Source: Salipaludibacillus sp. LMS25 (GTDB taxonomy: Bacteria > Bacillota > Bacilli > Bacillales > Salisediminibacteriaceae). Taken from it: DNA of 64,000 nt. The stretch covers positions 1,550,001 through 1,614,000 of the forward strand of contig NZ_CP093299.1 in NCBI RefSeq assembly GCF_024362805.1, written 5' to 3'. The notes under the pieces were generated by a model that was given only the letters and a program-made list of their open reading frames with translations, ran no database searches and was not told the origin of the DNA. Position 1 is the first letter of the stretch; the number at the start of each line of letters is the position of its first letter. The translations under genes were made by a program, and so were the position numbers. This document shows positions 44,108 through 53,530 of the stretch, piece after piece.

Positions 44108-45241
44108 TTAATATGGCCCTGAGTACTTCCTGACAAATGATCGACCGATGGAAGAAACATGTGTTATCCCCGCAATAGCAACCGATGTATCTAAGTCTTT
44201 TATCAGGCTAGTCAGCACCGCTTTTACTCCTTGCTTCCCTTCAGTCAACCCATAGATGTAGGGTCTACCGATAAGCACCGTGTCAGCACCTAGAGCAAGA
44301 GCCTTTATAATGTCAGGCCCCCTTCTAATGCCCCCGTCAACTACAAGTGGTAATCGCCCTTGAATTTTATTGGCAATGACATCCAGTGCTTCAAGGGCAC
44401 TTCCCGTTCCGTCAAGCTGTCTTCCGCCGTGATTTGACACGATAATTCCATCTACACCATAGTCGAGTGCTAAAAGGGCATCTTCTTCGTGCATAATCCC
44501 CTTAAGCACGATAGGCAATGTGGTTCGCTGCCTTAACCAGTCTAACTTATTCCATGTTACTTTTTGATTTAATAAGATGCGTTTAATCGCTGGAATCTGC
44601 TGTTTATAAGTTAACGTTCCACCCTCATTATATTTCTGTTGAAAAGTAGGATCATTAAGGAAGTTTGCAATGCCTGCTCCTGTTTCAATGGGAAAATAAC
44701 GATTATGCATGTCTTTTTCCCGCCAACCAAGTAATGGGGTATCAACCGTGACTACGATTCCAGCATAACCAGCTGCTTCCGCTCGTGCTACCAAACTAGC
44801 GGCCACATCATCGTCAGCCGGCCAGTACAATTGAAAATAGCACGGTGCTTGTCCTTTCATTTCAGCACTTATCTCTTCCAGTGAGAACGATGACACGGTA
44901 CTTGCAACGAAGGGAACCTTCAATTCAGCTGCTCCCCCCGCCGCTGCTAGCTCTCCATCTGGATGAACAATCGTTTGAAATCCCACAGGGGCAAGCATGA
45001 CTGGAACTGCTAACGTCTCATTAAGCAGTTGCACGGACAAGTCTCTTTCCGACACATCGATGAGAACTTGCGGTATGATATCCCATTGGCGAAATGCCGT
45101 CTTATTTTTAGCCAGTGTTTCTTCAGCTCCTGATCCACTCGCCACATAATCATAAGCAGGCGCCGTCAAAGTGCGCTTCGCTAATGCTTCCCATTCTTCA
45201 ACAGTGACTGTAAAATCAGCAGCTATATCAAAAACTGTCAC
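44108..45241 (-). CDS. FMN-dependent alpha-hydroxy-acid oxidase (lactate oxidase/monooxygenase-like)
   Basis: TIM-barrel flavoenzyme of 377 residues. FMN and substrate residues sit in LAPVGFQTIVHPDGE, YFQLYWPADDD, VTVDTPLLGWREKD and the catalytic histidine in VSNHGGRQLDG; the phosphate loop is in VDGGIRRGPDIIKAL. The family oxidises L-2-hydroxyacids to 2-keto acids. The GTG start (GGGGG 7 nt upstream) lies 16 bp after metI, and the next terminator follows this gene, so it belongs to the S-box operon. In a methionine context a likely substrate is 2-hydroxy-4-methylthiobutanoate, though L-lactate remains possible. Confidence 0.85.
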   Translation of the reverse strand: MTVFDIAADFTVTVEEWEALAKRTLTAPAYDYVASGSGAEETLAKNKTAFRQWDIIPQVLIDVSERDLSVQLLNETLAVPVMLAPVGFQTIVHPDGELAAAGGAAELKVPFVASTVSSFSLEEISAEMKGQAPCYFQLYWPADDDVAASLVARAEAAGYAGIVVTVDTPLLGWREKDMHNRYFPIETGAGIANFLNDPTFQQKYNEGGTLTYKQQIPAIKRILLNQKVTWNKLDWLRQRTTLPIVLKGIMHEEDALLALDYGVDGIIVSNHGGRQLDGTGSALEALDVIANKIQGRLPLVVDGGIRRGPDIIKALALGADTVLIGRPYIYGLTEGKQGVKAVLTSLIKDLDTSVAIAGITHVSSIGRSFVRKYSGPY

Positions 45242-45257
45242 ACGGAGTCCCCCTTAA

Positions 45258-45950
45258 TTAGTCCTTCTTAGCTCTAGAAGCTAATACGTTCCCAATTGAT
45301 TGAATACCTTGAATTAATACAATTAAAATGATGATAGCCACATACATAACATCTGTTTCATAGCGAAGATGACCAATACGGTAAGCTAAGTCACCTAATC
45401 CTCCAGCCGCCACAAGACCAGCCATAGCTGTGGCACCAATCAAGCCAATGATCGCAATCGTTAAGCCTAAAATAATCGACGGCTTCGCTTCTCTCACCAT
45501 CACATGCCATATAATATGGCGGGTTTTAATCCCCATTGCCTCATAGGCTTCTAAAACGCCTTTATCCACTTCCAGTAAGGCTGATTCCATTAATCGGGCA
45601 ATGTAAGGTGCTGTATAAAAAACGAGTGGGAGAATAACGCCTTTTACACCAATAGATGTCCCTACTATTACCTTCGTAAATGGTAATAGGAAAAAAAGCA
45701 AAATGATAAACGGAATCGATCGTAATATATTGATCACGACGTTAAGTGTTAAATAAAGTACTCTGTTCTCCATACTTTTACCTGGACGGGTTAAGACGAG
45801 TAAAATCCCTAATGGCAAGCCGATAATGACAGAAATAGATAATGATATCCCAACCATTTGAAAGGTTTCAATCGTACTTGACCAAAGGTCCTCGCCCCAT
45901 CGATCAATAAAGTGAGGGAAATTGATAAAAAAGTCTATGATTCCACTCAT
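45258..45950 (-). CDS. metI: Methionine ABC transporter permease MetI
   Basis: Inner-membrane permease of 230 residues with five helices. It shows the MetI signatures EDLWSSTIETFQMVGISLSISVIIGLPLG and LMESALLEVDKGVLEAYEAMGIKTRHIIWHVM, which contains the EAA loop contacting the ATPase. It overlaps metN by 4 nt. It imports methionine with MetN and MetQ. Confidence 0.95.
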   Translation of the reverse strand: MSGIIDFFINFPHFIDRWGEDLWSSTIETFQMVGISLSISVIIGLPLGILLVLTRPGKSMENRVLYLTLNVVINILRSIPFIILLFFLLPFTKVIVGTSIGVKGVILPLVFYTAPYIARLMESALLEVDKGVLEAYEAMGIKTRHIIWHVMVREAKPSIILGLTIAIIGLIGATAMAGLVAAGGLGDLAYRIGHLRYETDVMYVAIIILIVLIQGIQSIGNVLASRAKKD

Positions 45951-46966
45951 GGCACTATCACCTCATTTACTTGAACCCCTACTTCACGCAAATACGCAAG
46001 GGCGTGATCTGTGTCCACTTTATCACCTTCAATGTGAGCAATGAGTTTACCAAACGGCTTATCTTTTAATTGAACGATATTACCAGATAAAATATTCGTA
46101 TGAACATTAAATTTTTTCGAAACAGCTGACAAGGCTGGTTTATTAGCCGATGCCCCTACAAAGGTCAAACTAATAACAGGGCCTTTTTTAGTCAATTCGG
46201 CTAAGATGTCTTTAGGAATGTCATGAGGGAAAATACTTTGAATAAAACGTTTAGTTGTGTCATTTTTAGCATTGGAATAAAGATCAATCACGTCACCTTG
46301 TTCAATAATTTTGCCATTTTCCATCACGGCTACGCGATCACAAATTTTTTGAATGACATGCATTTCGTGTGTAATTAATAAAATGGTAATGCCAAATTCT
46401 TTATTAATCTTTAATAGAAGTTCAAGGATAGCATCTGTCGTCTCAGGATCTAATGCACTGGTAGCTTCATCGCTAAGTAATATGTCTGGTTCATGTGATA
46501 ACGCCCTCGCGATAGCTACTCGCTGCTTTTGTCCGCCAGACAATTGATTTGGATAGTCGTTTTTCTTCTTTTCTAGGCCTACCACGTGTAAATATTTATC
46601 AACCCGTTTAGGTATCTCATTTGCGGCCACTCCCGCCAGTTTTAACGGAATGGCAATATTATCGTAAACTGTTGCTGTTTTTAACAGATTAAACCCTTGG
46701 AAAATCATGCCGATATTTTGCCTATTTGCTCGTAATTCTTCTTTGGACATATTATTTAACTGTTGACCATTCACGATCACGTCTCCGGATGTAGGCTTTT
46801 CAAGAAGGTTTACACAGCGAATGAGCGTACTTTTTCCAGCCCCACTATACCCGATCACACCAAATATTTCACCTTTCTTCACTTCTAACGACACATTATC
46901 TAAAGCGACTACGTCATCGTGCTTTTTCGTTGAGAATACTTTTGAAATAGTGTTAAGTTGTATCAC
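45947..46966 (-). CDS. metN: Methionine ABC transporter ATP-binding protein MetN
   Basis: ATPase of about 339 residues. Walker A is GYSGAGKSTLIR, the signature LSGGQKQRVAIARAL and Walker B DILLSDEATSALDPET. The C-terminal NIL domain (about 260-339) binds methionine and gives feedback inhibition. The GTG at 46966 follows TTAGGAG with 8 nt spacing; the frame extends eight codons upstream. Third-to-last gene of the operon. Confidence 0.95.
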   Translation of the reverse strand: MIQLNTISKVFSTKKHDDVVALDNVSLEVKKGEIFGVIGYSGAGKSTLIRCVNLLEKPTSGDVIVNGQQLNNMSKEELRANRQNIGMIFQGFNLLKTATVYDNIAIPLKLAGVAANEIPKRVDKYLHVVGLEKKKNDYPNQLSGGQKQRVAIARALSHEPDILLSDEATSALDPETTDAILELLLKINKEFGITILLITHEMHVIQKICDRVAVMENGKIIEQGDVIDLYSNAKNDTTKRFIQSIFPHDIPKDILAELTKKGPVISLTFVGASANKPALSAVSKKFNVHTNILSGNIVQLKDKPFGKLIAHIEGDKVDTDHALAYLREVGVQVNEVIVP

Positions 46967-47031
46967 GATAACGACTCCTAACATGACCAAATTTTTTAAT
47001 CAAACGTACGTTTAAATTATATATAACGACA

Positions 47032-47056
47032 GAATGTCCCTTTCTCGGGGACATTC
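47032..47056 (-). other. Intercistronic hairpin between metQ and metN
   Basis: GAATGTCCC pairs with GGGACATTC around a 7-nt loop, without a T-tract. It lies just after the metQ stop. Such hairpins often protect the 3' end of the binding-protein message, raising MetQ over MetNI. Confidence 0.5.
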
Positions 47057-47075
47057 AATCGTCTTCGTTTCTCAT

Positions 47076-47885
47076 TTACCAAGAGGCCACTACAGAGCCT
47101 GCAAAGTTTTCTTCAATAAATTCCTTCACTTCGTCAGAGTGATAAATCTCTACAAGTTTGGCGACTACTGCGTCATTCTCATTTTCAGCACGGACAGCAA
47201 TCACGTTCACCCATGGTGAATCTTCTGGTTCAATAAACACTGAATCTTCAGTTGGCACGTATCCATGTTCAATGGCATAGTTCGTATTAATCGCTGCTGC
47301 TGTCACTTCGTCTAATTGACGAGGAATTTGCGATGCTTCTAGTTCTACAAACTCTAAGTCTAATGGGTTATCAACAATATCACGTACAGTTGCTGCCACA
47401 CCCGCCTCTTCGTCTAGCGTAATAAGGCCAGCGTCTTCGAATAGGATGAGCGCACGAGCACCGTTTGTCGGATCGTTCGGAAGTCCGATTGTATCGCCTT
47501 TTTCAATGTCAGCTACATCTTCCACTTCCACAGAATAAAGACCCATTGGGAAATTAACGGTTGTCGCCACATCTACGATATCTAAGCCTCGATCTTCTCT
47601 AAAGTTTTCAAGGTACGGCTTATGCTGAAAGCTGTTCACATCCAAATCACCTTCATCTAATGCCACGTTAGGCATAACATACTCATTAAATACTTCTACA
47701 TGAACAGTAAGGCCTTCTTCTTCCGCCAGTTCAGCGACCTTCTCCATGATTTCTTCATGAGGACCTGCTGTTACACCGACCGAAATCTCTTCTTCAGATA
47801 ATGCTTCCCCTTCAGAGTTTCCGTCACCGCATGCAGCAAGTACCCCTAATAATGATAAGGTTGTGATTGATAATAGCTTTTTCAT
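47076..47885 (-). CDS. metQ: Methionine-binding lipoprotein MetQ
   Basis: Substrate-binding lipoprotein of 269 residues. The lipobox LGVLAAC places the lipidated cysteine at residue 19. The mature part has the MetQ pattern VGVTAGPHEEIMEKV, DVNSFQHKPYLENF and GLPNDPTNGARALILF. It is acidic, as expected for surface proteins of alkaliphiles. First gene of metQ-metN-metI-oxidase, downstream of a SAM riboswitch. Confidence 0.95.
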   Translation of the reverse strand: MKKLLSITTLSLLGVLAACGDGNSEGEALSEEEISVGVTAGPHEEIMEKVAELAEEEGLTVHVEVFNEYVMPNVALDEGDLDVNSFQHKPYLENFREDRGLDIVDVATTVNFPMGLYSVEVEDVADIEKGDTIGLPNDPTNGARALILFEDAGLITLDEEAGVAATVRDIVDNPLDLEFVELEASQIPRQLDEVTAAAINTNYAIEHGYVPTEDSVFIEPEDSPWVNVIAVRAENENDAVVAKLVEIYHSDEVKEFIEENFAGSVVASW

Positions 47886-48185
47886 GTGTTACATCCCCTT
47901 TTCTCTTTTAATTTTTAAGGCATTTTAGACGGTGCTGCCGTTGGCATAGTTGTGTCACCCTAGAAACTAACAAAAATAACCAGTATTTAATCGCCATGAC
48001 TGACAGTGAGGCAAGGGCTGTTACACACTTGATATCACTTGCATTCTCCATATAGAACAGAACACTTAGAAACGATAAGAATATCACACTCACTAGATTG
48101 AATAAACGGAATTTTATAAAAATTCCGAACAGAAAACTCTCACCATCTCCCCACTTCTTTAGCTTTAAGTCCTTTCGGAAAAATA

Positions 48186-48217
48186 AAACCTCTTCTTAAA
48201 AAATTAAGAAGAGGTTT
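48186..48217 (-). terminator. Expression-platform terminator of the S-box
   Basis: AAACCTCTTCTTAA pairs with TTAAGAAGAGGTTT, followed on the minus strand by TATTT. It sits between the aptamer and metQ and should form when SAM is bound. Confidence 0.85.
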
Positions 48218-48232
48218 GTTTAAATCCTGTCT

Positions 48233-48335
48233 CTTCTTATCTTTTCAAGCTTAACGCTTGCTGGAATTGGCACTGGACTCAAAAGTCTGTTGCCGAGGTT
48301 TCATAGGGCCAGTCCCTCCACCTCTCTGGATAAGA
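48233..48335 (-). promoter_or_regulatory. SAM riboswitch (S box) controlling metQNI
   Basis: On the minus strand: TCTTATCCAGAGAGGTGGAG, GGACTGGCCCTATGAAACC, TCGGCAACAG, GTGCCAATTCCAGCAAGC, then AGATAAGA closing P1. All core S-box elements are present in order. With SAM the downstream terminator forms and transcription stops, so methionine import and the linked oxidase gene are expressed under methionine limitation. Confidence 0.95.
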
Positions 48336-48448
48336 AAACATATTTAATTGTTTGATTGTTATGATAACTTTACACATTGTCAGATAAAATGTCAATTAGT
48401 TTTTGAAAATAACGTCCGTTTTTTTTGAATATTAGATAATTTTGTCGA

Positions 48449-48577
48449 ATAAAGCTAAGCTTCAATCAGTGGGAGTAGAGTGAATCAGGACATTAGTACC
48501 CGTTATCTCTCGCCTAAATAGAGTTAGCTCTCCTCTTTATTTTGACACGGGTGTTTTTCGGACGGTTAGTGTGATAA
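48449..48577 (+). repeat. bcr1-like repeat, chimera (A left end, B right end), deleted
   Basis: The left end ATAAAGCTAAGCTTCAATC is subfamily A. After GTGGGAG the sequence continues with B-type TAGAGTGAATCAGGACATT and ends TTTTTCGGACGGTTAGTGTG with a shortened ATAA. The right arm of hairpin 1 is deleted. Confidence 0.85.
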
Positions 48578-48610
48578 TTTCATGCCTCTCATTAACTAAG
48601 AAGCATTTTT

Positions 48611-49405
48611 TTAGTTCTTATACAACTCGATACGTCTATCATCAAACACTGGTATTGTGTCTCTCACATGATTGACCTCATTCAGTTCTACTTCACCATA
48701 TAAGATCATCTCTTCATGGCCTGCTTCTTTAATGACGTTGCCCCATGGACCAATAATCATGGAGTTGCCCCCAAAAACGTTATTCGGATCTGAGCCAACC
48801 CTGTTACAAGCAACAACAACACATTGGTTTTCTATCGCTCTGCTTACTAAGAGAGCACGCCAATGATCGATCCTTGTCTCCGGCCACTCAGCCACAACAA
48901 ATAATAGTTTCGTGTTTTGTAGCATATGGGTACGAATCCATTCGGGAAAACGAATATCGTAGCAAATGACACCAGCACATAAATGCCCATCTAGCTTAAA
49001 CAGTCCATCGTCATTTCCTTGCACGAGATATTTTTCTTCATTCATCAAACGGAAAAGATGTGCCTTACTATACTCCTTAACTCGCTTGCCAGCACGATCA
49101 ACAACTAGCATTGTATTAGTAACAGTTCCCCCACTTTTTTTGGCGATTGAACCGGCAACAATATAAACACCGTATGTTTTAGCTAACGTTGAGATGAACG
49201 TCCATGTCGTCTCCCCTTCGTTATCTCCAATACGATCTAAAGCATCTAAATCATAGCCTGTCGTCCATAACTCTGGTAAGACAATGACATCCACGCCGCC
49301 GCTTGTTTCAACTGCTTCTCGGCAACGTTCACTCACCTTGTTATAGTTAGCTTCAGGCTGACCAAAGGCAATATCCATCTGAATAAGTGCTATTTTTAAA
49401 GCCAT
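48611..49405 (-). CDS. mtnU: Carbon-nitrogen hydrolase, omega-amidase (MtnU-like)
   Basis: Nitrilase-superfamily enzyme of 264 residues with catalytic triad E45 (LPELWTTGYDL), K114 (YSKAHLF) and C148 (VICYDIRFPE). It matches B. subtilis MtnU (YkrU), which hydrolyses 2-oxoglutaramate, the by-product when glutamine donates its amino group in methionine salvage. It follows the dehydrogenase gene by 79 bp on the same strand. Its natural partner transaminase, mtnE, is 1.4 kb away on the opposite strand. Confidence 0.85.
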   Translation of the reverse strand: MALKIALIQMDIAFGQPEANYNKVSERCREAVETSGGVDVIVLPELWTTGYDLDALDRIGDNEGETTWTFISTLAKTYGVYIVAGSIAKKSGGTVTNTMLVVDRAGKRVKEYSKAHLFRLMNEEKYLVQGNDDGLFKLDGHLCAGVICYDIRFPEWIRTHMLQNTKLLFVVAEWPETRIDHWRALLVSRAIENQCVVVACNRVGSDPNNVFGGNSMIIGPWGNVIKEAGHEEMILYGEVELNEVNHVRDTIPVFDDRRIELYKN

Positions 49406-49484
49406 TTATCTCTTCCTCTCTAATTAACAACTAGTGTCAGTTACTTTAATTCACACAGTTAGTGACACAGCTACTTAGCCAGGT

Positions 49485-50576
49485 TTAGTAAGAATGAATG
49501 ATCTCCTCCAGTCGATTCATCGCTGTCTTTACCGCTTCTGCGGAGGAGTGTTGCATAAAGTGAATGGACTCACCTTCTTTTGTAGCAGCTAACGCTGTTT
49601 TCATAAAAGCTTCCTCTAAATTCCCACTCACATTTAGCTCTCTCATGCTGATAGGTAAGTTTAGTTTCTTATAAAAAGGCAATAATCTCTTAACTTCTTT
49701 TATGTTATTATCCAAAGTCAGCTGAACAAGAATACCGTAAGCCACTTTATCACCATGTAAGCAAGCATGGGTTTCAGGAAGCGTTGTCAAACCATTATGA
49801 ATAGAGTGAGCACCGGCAATTCTGCCATATCGATCTCCATAGCCCCCAACCATCCCTCCTGCCATAATAATTGTTTCTATCACACGAGTAAATGAAGATG
49901 TGACAGATTTTTGCTCCAAAGCCTTCATAGCGTCCATTCCTTCTTCAATTAGGACATCTCGACATAATCGTGCAGCATGTATAGATACCTCTACAGCAAG
50001 AGGCTTTGGCTTCACACCTCGGATAAGCACCTCTGCTTCATACCACTTAGCAATCGTATCTCCTACCCCTGCCCTTAAATAGCCTTTAGGTGAGTGAATG
50101 ATAATGTCGGGATCTACAGCAACCATGAATGCATTGTGAGGAAAGATTTCATAGTTAATGAAATTCCCATTTTCATCATAAAACACACTAAGAGCTGTCC
50201 ACGGGGCACAGTTAGAGGCCAGAGTTGGAACGAGAATATACGGTTTACCTACCTTATGAGCTATGGCTTTAACAAGATCTAATACCTTCCCACCTCCCAC
50301 ACCTATTAAGTAGTCTGCTTGTTCAGTCAGGACGGCCTGCTCCATACGGGCAACTTCCTCCTTTGAACACTCTCCACCATATAACAGAGGGGTAAGAGTG
50401 AGATCTAGCAATGCAAATTTCTCGCGAGACGCTTCCCACGACTTCATACCATGAATAAGCGCCCCTTTCTTAAATTCTTGTTTTTTTATGACCGCTTCCA
50501 TTCTAGTTAATGCCTCTGTTTCACACACGTATATATTCGGTGCTCCTTGTACAGTTATCTGACTCACATTTTCCAC
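49485..50576 (-). CDS. Iron-containing/GldA-type dehydrogenase, hydroxycarboxylate dehydrogenase-like
   Basis: Group III alcohol dehydrogenase of 363 residues. NAD loop GVGGGKVLDLVKAIA, metal ligands expected in GVGDTIAKWYEAE (D), GAHSIHNGLT (H) and ETHACLHGDKVAYG (H). The sequence style is that of GldA and HcxA (YbdH). E. coli HcxA reduces 2-keto acids to 2-hydroxyacids and is encoded beside the methionine transaminase YbdL; here an MtnE transaminase and MtnU are adjacent. A role in interconverting 2-keto-4-methylthiobutanoate and its hydroxy form is inferred. Glycerol dehydrogenase is the alternative. Confidence 0.78.
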   Translation of the reverse strand: MENVSQITVQGAPNIYVCETEALTRMEAVIKKQEFKKGALIHGMKSWEASREKFALLDLTLTPLLYGGECSKEEVARMEQAVLTEQADYLIGVGGGKVLDLVKAIAHKVGKPYILVPTLASNCAPWTALSVFYDENGNFINYEIFPHNAFMVAVDPDIIIHSPKGYLRAGVGDTIAKWYEAEVLIRGVKPKPLAVEVSIHAARLCRDVLIEEGMDAMKALEQKSVTSSFTRVIETIIMAGGMVGGYGDRYGRIAGAHSIHNGLTTLPETHACLHGDKVAYGILVQLTLDNNIKEVKRLLPFYKKLNLPISMRELNVSGNLEEAFMKTALAATKEGESIHFMQHSSAEAVKTAMNRLEEIIHSY

Positions 50577-50812
50577 CTCTACAATTAGTTTAGTCTTTTA
50601 ATCTCTCCTCGACTTATCACCCAACCCATGAATAATTATGCAAATTATGACACTAGTTTACGTAAAGTGTCAAGATTTCAAACTTTCTTACTTCTCTCCT
50701 TTAGCAAAATAACGTACAATGACTATTAATACGGATAATGGTTCACTTACCTTAGGCACTTGCCAATCCGCAGACATCCAATTGAGCTTATAACTAATGG
50801 AGTGTGACACTT

Positions 50813-51985
50813 ATGAGACATTTTGAGCCTTCTGATACGGTAAAAAGATTACCTGAACAGTTTTTCGCCAAGCTTGTTAAAAAAGCACATGATTTAACAG
50901 AGGCCGGGCATGATGTGATAAATCTCGGGCAAGGAAATCCAGATTTACCAACTCCTTCGCACATCGTTGATAAAATGAAACATGCAGTAGATAACCCTGA
51001 TTATCATAAATATTCACCATTTCGTGGGCACATGTTTTTGAAAGAAGCTATTACTGACTTTTATAAAAAAGAGTACGATGTCGAGCTAGATCCAATACGT
51101 GAAGTCGCCCTATTAGCAGGGTCTAAAACAGGTTTAGTCGATATAAGTCAATGTCTCTTGAATTCTGGAGACTTAGCCTTGCTCCCTGATCCTGGCTATC
51201 CTGATTACATGTCCGGAATTGCTATAGCTCAAGCGTCTACGTCGTTTATGCCTTTACGAGCAGAAAATGATTTTTTACCAAACTACTCCAGTGTTTCTCC
51301 AGACGTTTTGGCGCGGGCTAAGTTAATGTTTTTAAATTATCCAAATAACCCTACAGCAGGGACGGCATCACCGTCTTTTTTCGCTGAAACGGTTGACGTG
51401 GCTAAAAGGCACGATATATGCGTGTGTCACGATTTTGCTTATGCTGCTATTGGGTTTGACGGTGAAAAACCACCAAGTTTCTTACAAGCTGAAGGGGCAA
51501 GAGAGATTGGCATCGAAATGTATACATTGTCTAAAACATTCAATATGGCTGGGTGGCGAGCCGCCTTTGCGGTGGGAAATGCGTCTGTCATCAACATGAT
51601 AAATCTTATGCAGGACCACAAGTATATGAGTTTGTTTGGCGCAGTACAACAAGCAGCCATGCATGCCTTAGTCAGCCCACAAGATGCCGTTCGTCAACTC
51701 GTTACCACGTATGAGCAACGCCGCGACCTCTTCATTGACGCTTTGCAACGAGCAGGCTGGCACGTCCCCGCTCCAAAAGGGACTTTTTTTGCTTGGCTTC
51801 CTGTTCCAGATGGCTACTCTTCAGAGACATTCGCTGATTTGCTTTTAGAAGAAGCCCACGTGGTCGTGGCACCAGGGATCGGCTTTGGTGATAATGGTGA
51901 AGGCTTTGTTCGTGCCGGACTGGTAGCTAGTGAAGAACGTTTGCGAGAAGCTGCTGCCCGTATTGAAAAACTCAACCTCTTTTAG
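50813..51985 (+). CDS. mtnE: Methionine aminotransferase MtnE
   Basis: PLP class I/II aminotransferase of about 390 residues. It closely resembles B. subtilis MtnE (YkrV): RLPEQFFAKLVKKAHDL, VINLGQGNPDLPTPSHIV, HKYSPFRGH, and PLP lysine in TLSKTFNMAGWRAAFAVG. It converts 2-keto-4-methylthiobutanoate to methionine, preferably with glutamine. The start at 50813 has GGAG 10 nt upstream; an in-frame GTG at 50804 is too close to it. It is divergent from the dehydrogenase-mtnU pair. Confidence 0.9.
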   Translation: MRHFEPSDTVKRLPEQFFAKLVKKAHDLTEAGHDVINLGQGNPDLPTPSHIVDKMKHAVDNPDYHKYSPFRGHMFLKEAITDFYKKEYDVELDPIREVALLAGSKTGLVDISQCLLNSGDLALLPDPGYPDYMSGIAIAQASTSFMPLRAENDFLPNYSSVSPDVLARAKLMFLNYPNNPTAGTASPSFFAETVDVAKRHDICVCHDFAYAAIGFDGEKPPSFLQAEGAREIGIEMYTLSKTFNMAGWRAAFAVGNASVINMINLMQDHKYMSLFGAVQQAAMHALVSPQDAVRQLVTTYEQRRDLFIDALQRAGWHVPAPKGTFFAWLPVPDGYSSETFADLLLEEAHVVVAPGIGFGDNGEGFVRAGLVASEERLREAAARIEKLNLF

Positions 51986-51997
51986 ACGTCTTCGCAA

Positions 51998-52029
51998 AAA
52001 GCACCTTAGTGTGATGACCAAGGTGCTTT
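51998..52029. terminator. Bidirectional terminator between mtnE and coaA
   Basis: AAAGCACCTT pairs with AAGGTGCTTT. It separates the convergent genes. Confidence 0.75.
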
Positions 52030-52037
52030 CCTAATTA

Positions 52038-52994
52038 TTAGATTTTTCGCATTTTGATGTCACTGACTAAATGGTGCTTCCCTTTTTTTAAAATCAAATC
52101 CGCACGGTGACGAGTAGGTAAAATGTTCTCGTGTAAATTTTTTCTGTTTATATTATCCCATATACTCTTAGCTGTTTGGAAGGCTTCTGTATCGCTGAGA
52201 GCGGCATACTTTTTAAAGTATGAGTTCGGATTTCTAAAGGCCGTTTGTCGCAATGTTTTAAACCGTTCAACATACCAATTTAAAATGTTAGCTTCATCTG
52301 CATCTACAAATATAGAAAAATCAAAGTAATCCGACACGTACACTAAATCATCATAGGCGTCCACAGATCTTTTAGGTGGCTGTAAGACATTAATACCCTC
52401 AATAATAACAATATCCGGCTGAGAAACGATCTGCTTTTCTTCGGGTACAATATCATAGGTTATATGGGAATAAACAGGAGCCTCCACTCTGGATTTCCCT
52501 GATTTCAATTCCTCTAAAAATGATAACAAGGCATGAACATCGTAGCTTTCCGGAAAGCCTTTTTTATTCATGATTCCTCGCCGTTCCAATTCGGCATTCG
52601 AGTAAAGAAAGCCATCTGTCGTTACAAGGTCCACGTTTGGATGGTGGTCAAAACGGGACAGCAATGTGTGTAACACCCTGGCAATAGTGCTTTTACCCAC
52701 TGCGACACTTCCGGCAATCCCGATGATGTAAGGTACCTTCTTTTCTTGCTTATGTAAAAACACATAGCGGCTGCGGTATAATTCTTGGGATGCAACAGCA
52801 TGAAGGTTAATTAATCGTGTCAGCGGTAAATATATATCGGCTATCTCCTGCATATTAAGAACATCGTTAACCCCTTTCAAACGCTCAATCTCTTCCGGGG
52901 TAACTTCCATAGGGTAAGATTGCCGAAGCTTTGCCCATTCTTCTCTGGAAAACGTCATAAAAGGCGTTAAATTTTCTATCGTTCCCATCGACAT
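52038..52994 (-). CDS. coaA: Type I pantothenate kinase CoaA
   Basis: Kinase of about 318 residues that phosphorylates pantothenate, the first step of coenzyme A synthesis. P-loop [17 protein letters not shown], followed by [17 protein letters not shown] and EGINVLQ. It starts at 52994, where AAGG lies 7 nt upstream; the frame runs 27 codons further without a site. Single gene. Confidence 0.93.
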   Translation of the reverse strand: MSMGTIENLTPFMTFSREEWAKLRQSYPMEVTPEEIERLKGVNDVLNMQEIADIYLPLTRLINLHAVASQELYRSRYVFLHKQEKKVPYIIGIAGSVAVGKSTIARVLHTLLSRFDHHPNVDLVTTDGFLYSNAELERRGIMNKKGFPESYDVHALLSFLEELKSGKSRVEAPVYSHITYDIVPEEKQIVSQPDIVIIEGINVLQPPKRSVDAYDDLVYVSDYFDFSIFVDADEANILNWYVERFKTLRQTAFRNPNSYFKKYAALSDTEAFQTAKSIWDNINRKNLHENILPTRHRADLILKKGKHHLVSDIKMRKI

Positions 52995-53334
52995 CGGTGC
53001 ACCTTCTTTATTACTCAGTTTTGGATTAAAATCAACGCTATTAACACCGACTGCCATCAAAACGGACCTTATCACTCATTATTTATGGCACTCTTTCGTT
53101 TATGACGGCTTATAATAACACGGTAAAGTCAGCCAGTTTCTGAAATCGTTTACTAGATTATAACATGTTTTAATCTCATGTCGAGATTTTTGCTTTGTTT
53201 CTAGTGTCACTGAGTGGTGACGAGTTCCCTTTTTTCTTCTTGAGGTTCGGCTCTCAATAACTACTTCTGCCCATCCATAGCCACTAAAATGTCACTAAGA
53301 TAACTCATTTCCCCTTGTGATCGTTTCCTGCAAA

Positions 53335-53388
53335 GCGAGCTCGTTTCAGTAAGCTGAAACATCGTTTAATCTTGCCGTCTCGACGCCA
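53335..53388 (-). repeat. Short dispersed repeat (D), copy 1
   Basis: On the minus strand it reads GATTAAACGATGTTTCAG then CTTACTGAAACGAGCTCGC, with a perfect stem GTTTCAG/CTGAAAC. It matches 63843-63880. The rest of 52995-53530 holds nothing recognised beyond a CACCTCAGGTG palindrome near 53418. Confidence 0.5.
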
Positions 53389-53530
53389 CCTAATTAAGCA
53401 TTCCCCTACACTATGCACCTCAGGTGGGGGGCTATAACCTCTTAAACCATGTAAGAATTAAATTCTAAGAATAGAGTCTCGTCTGGCATCAGAGACTAAC
53501 TATCAAAAAGATAGAAAGCAGGGAAGCACT

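Noticed and set aside
53401..53445. Degenerate bcr1-like copy around CACCTCAGGTGGGGGG
   Set aside because: It has a short palindrome and a GGTGGGGG run, but neither end sequence nor ATAAA boundaries.
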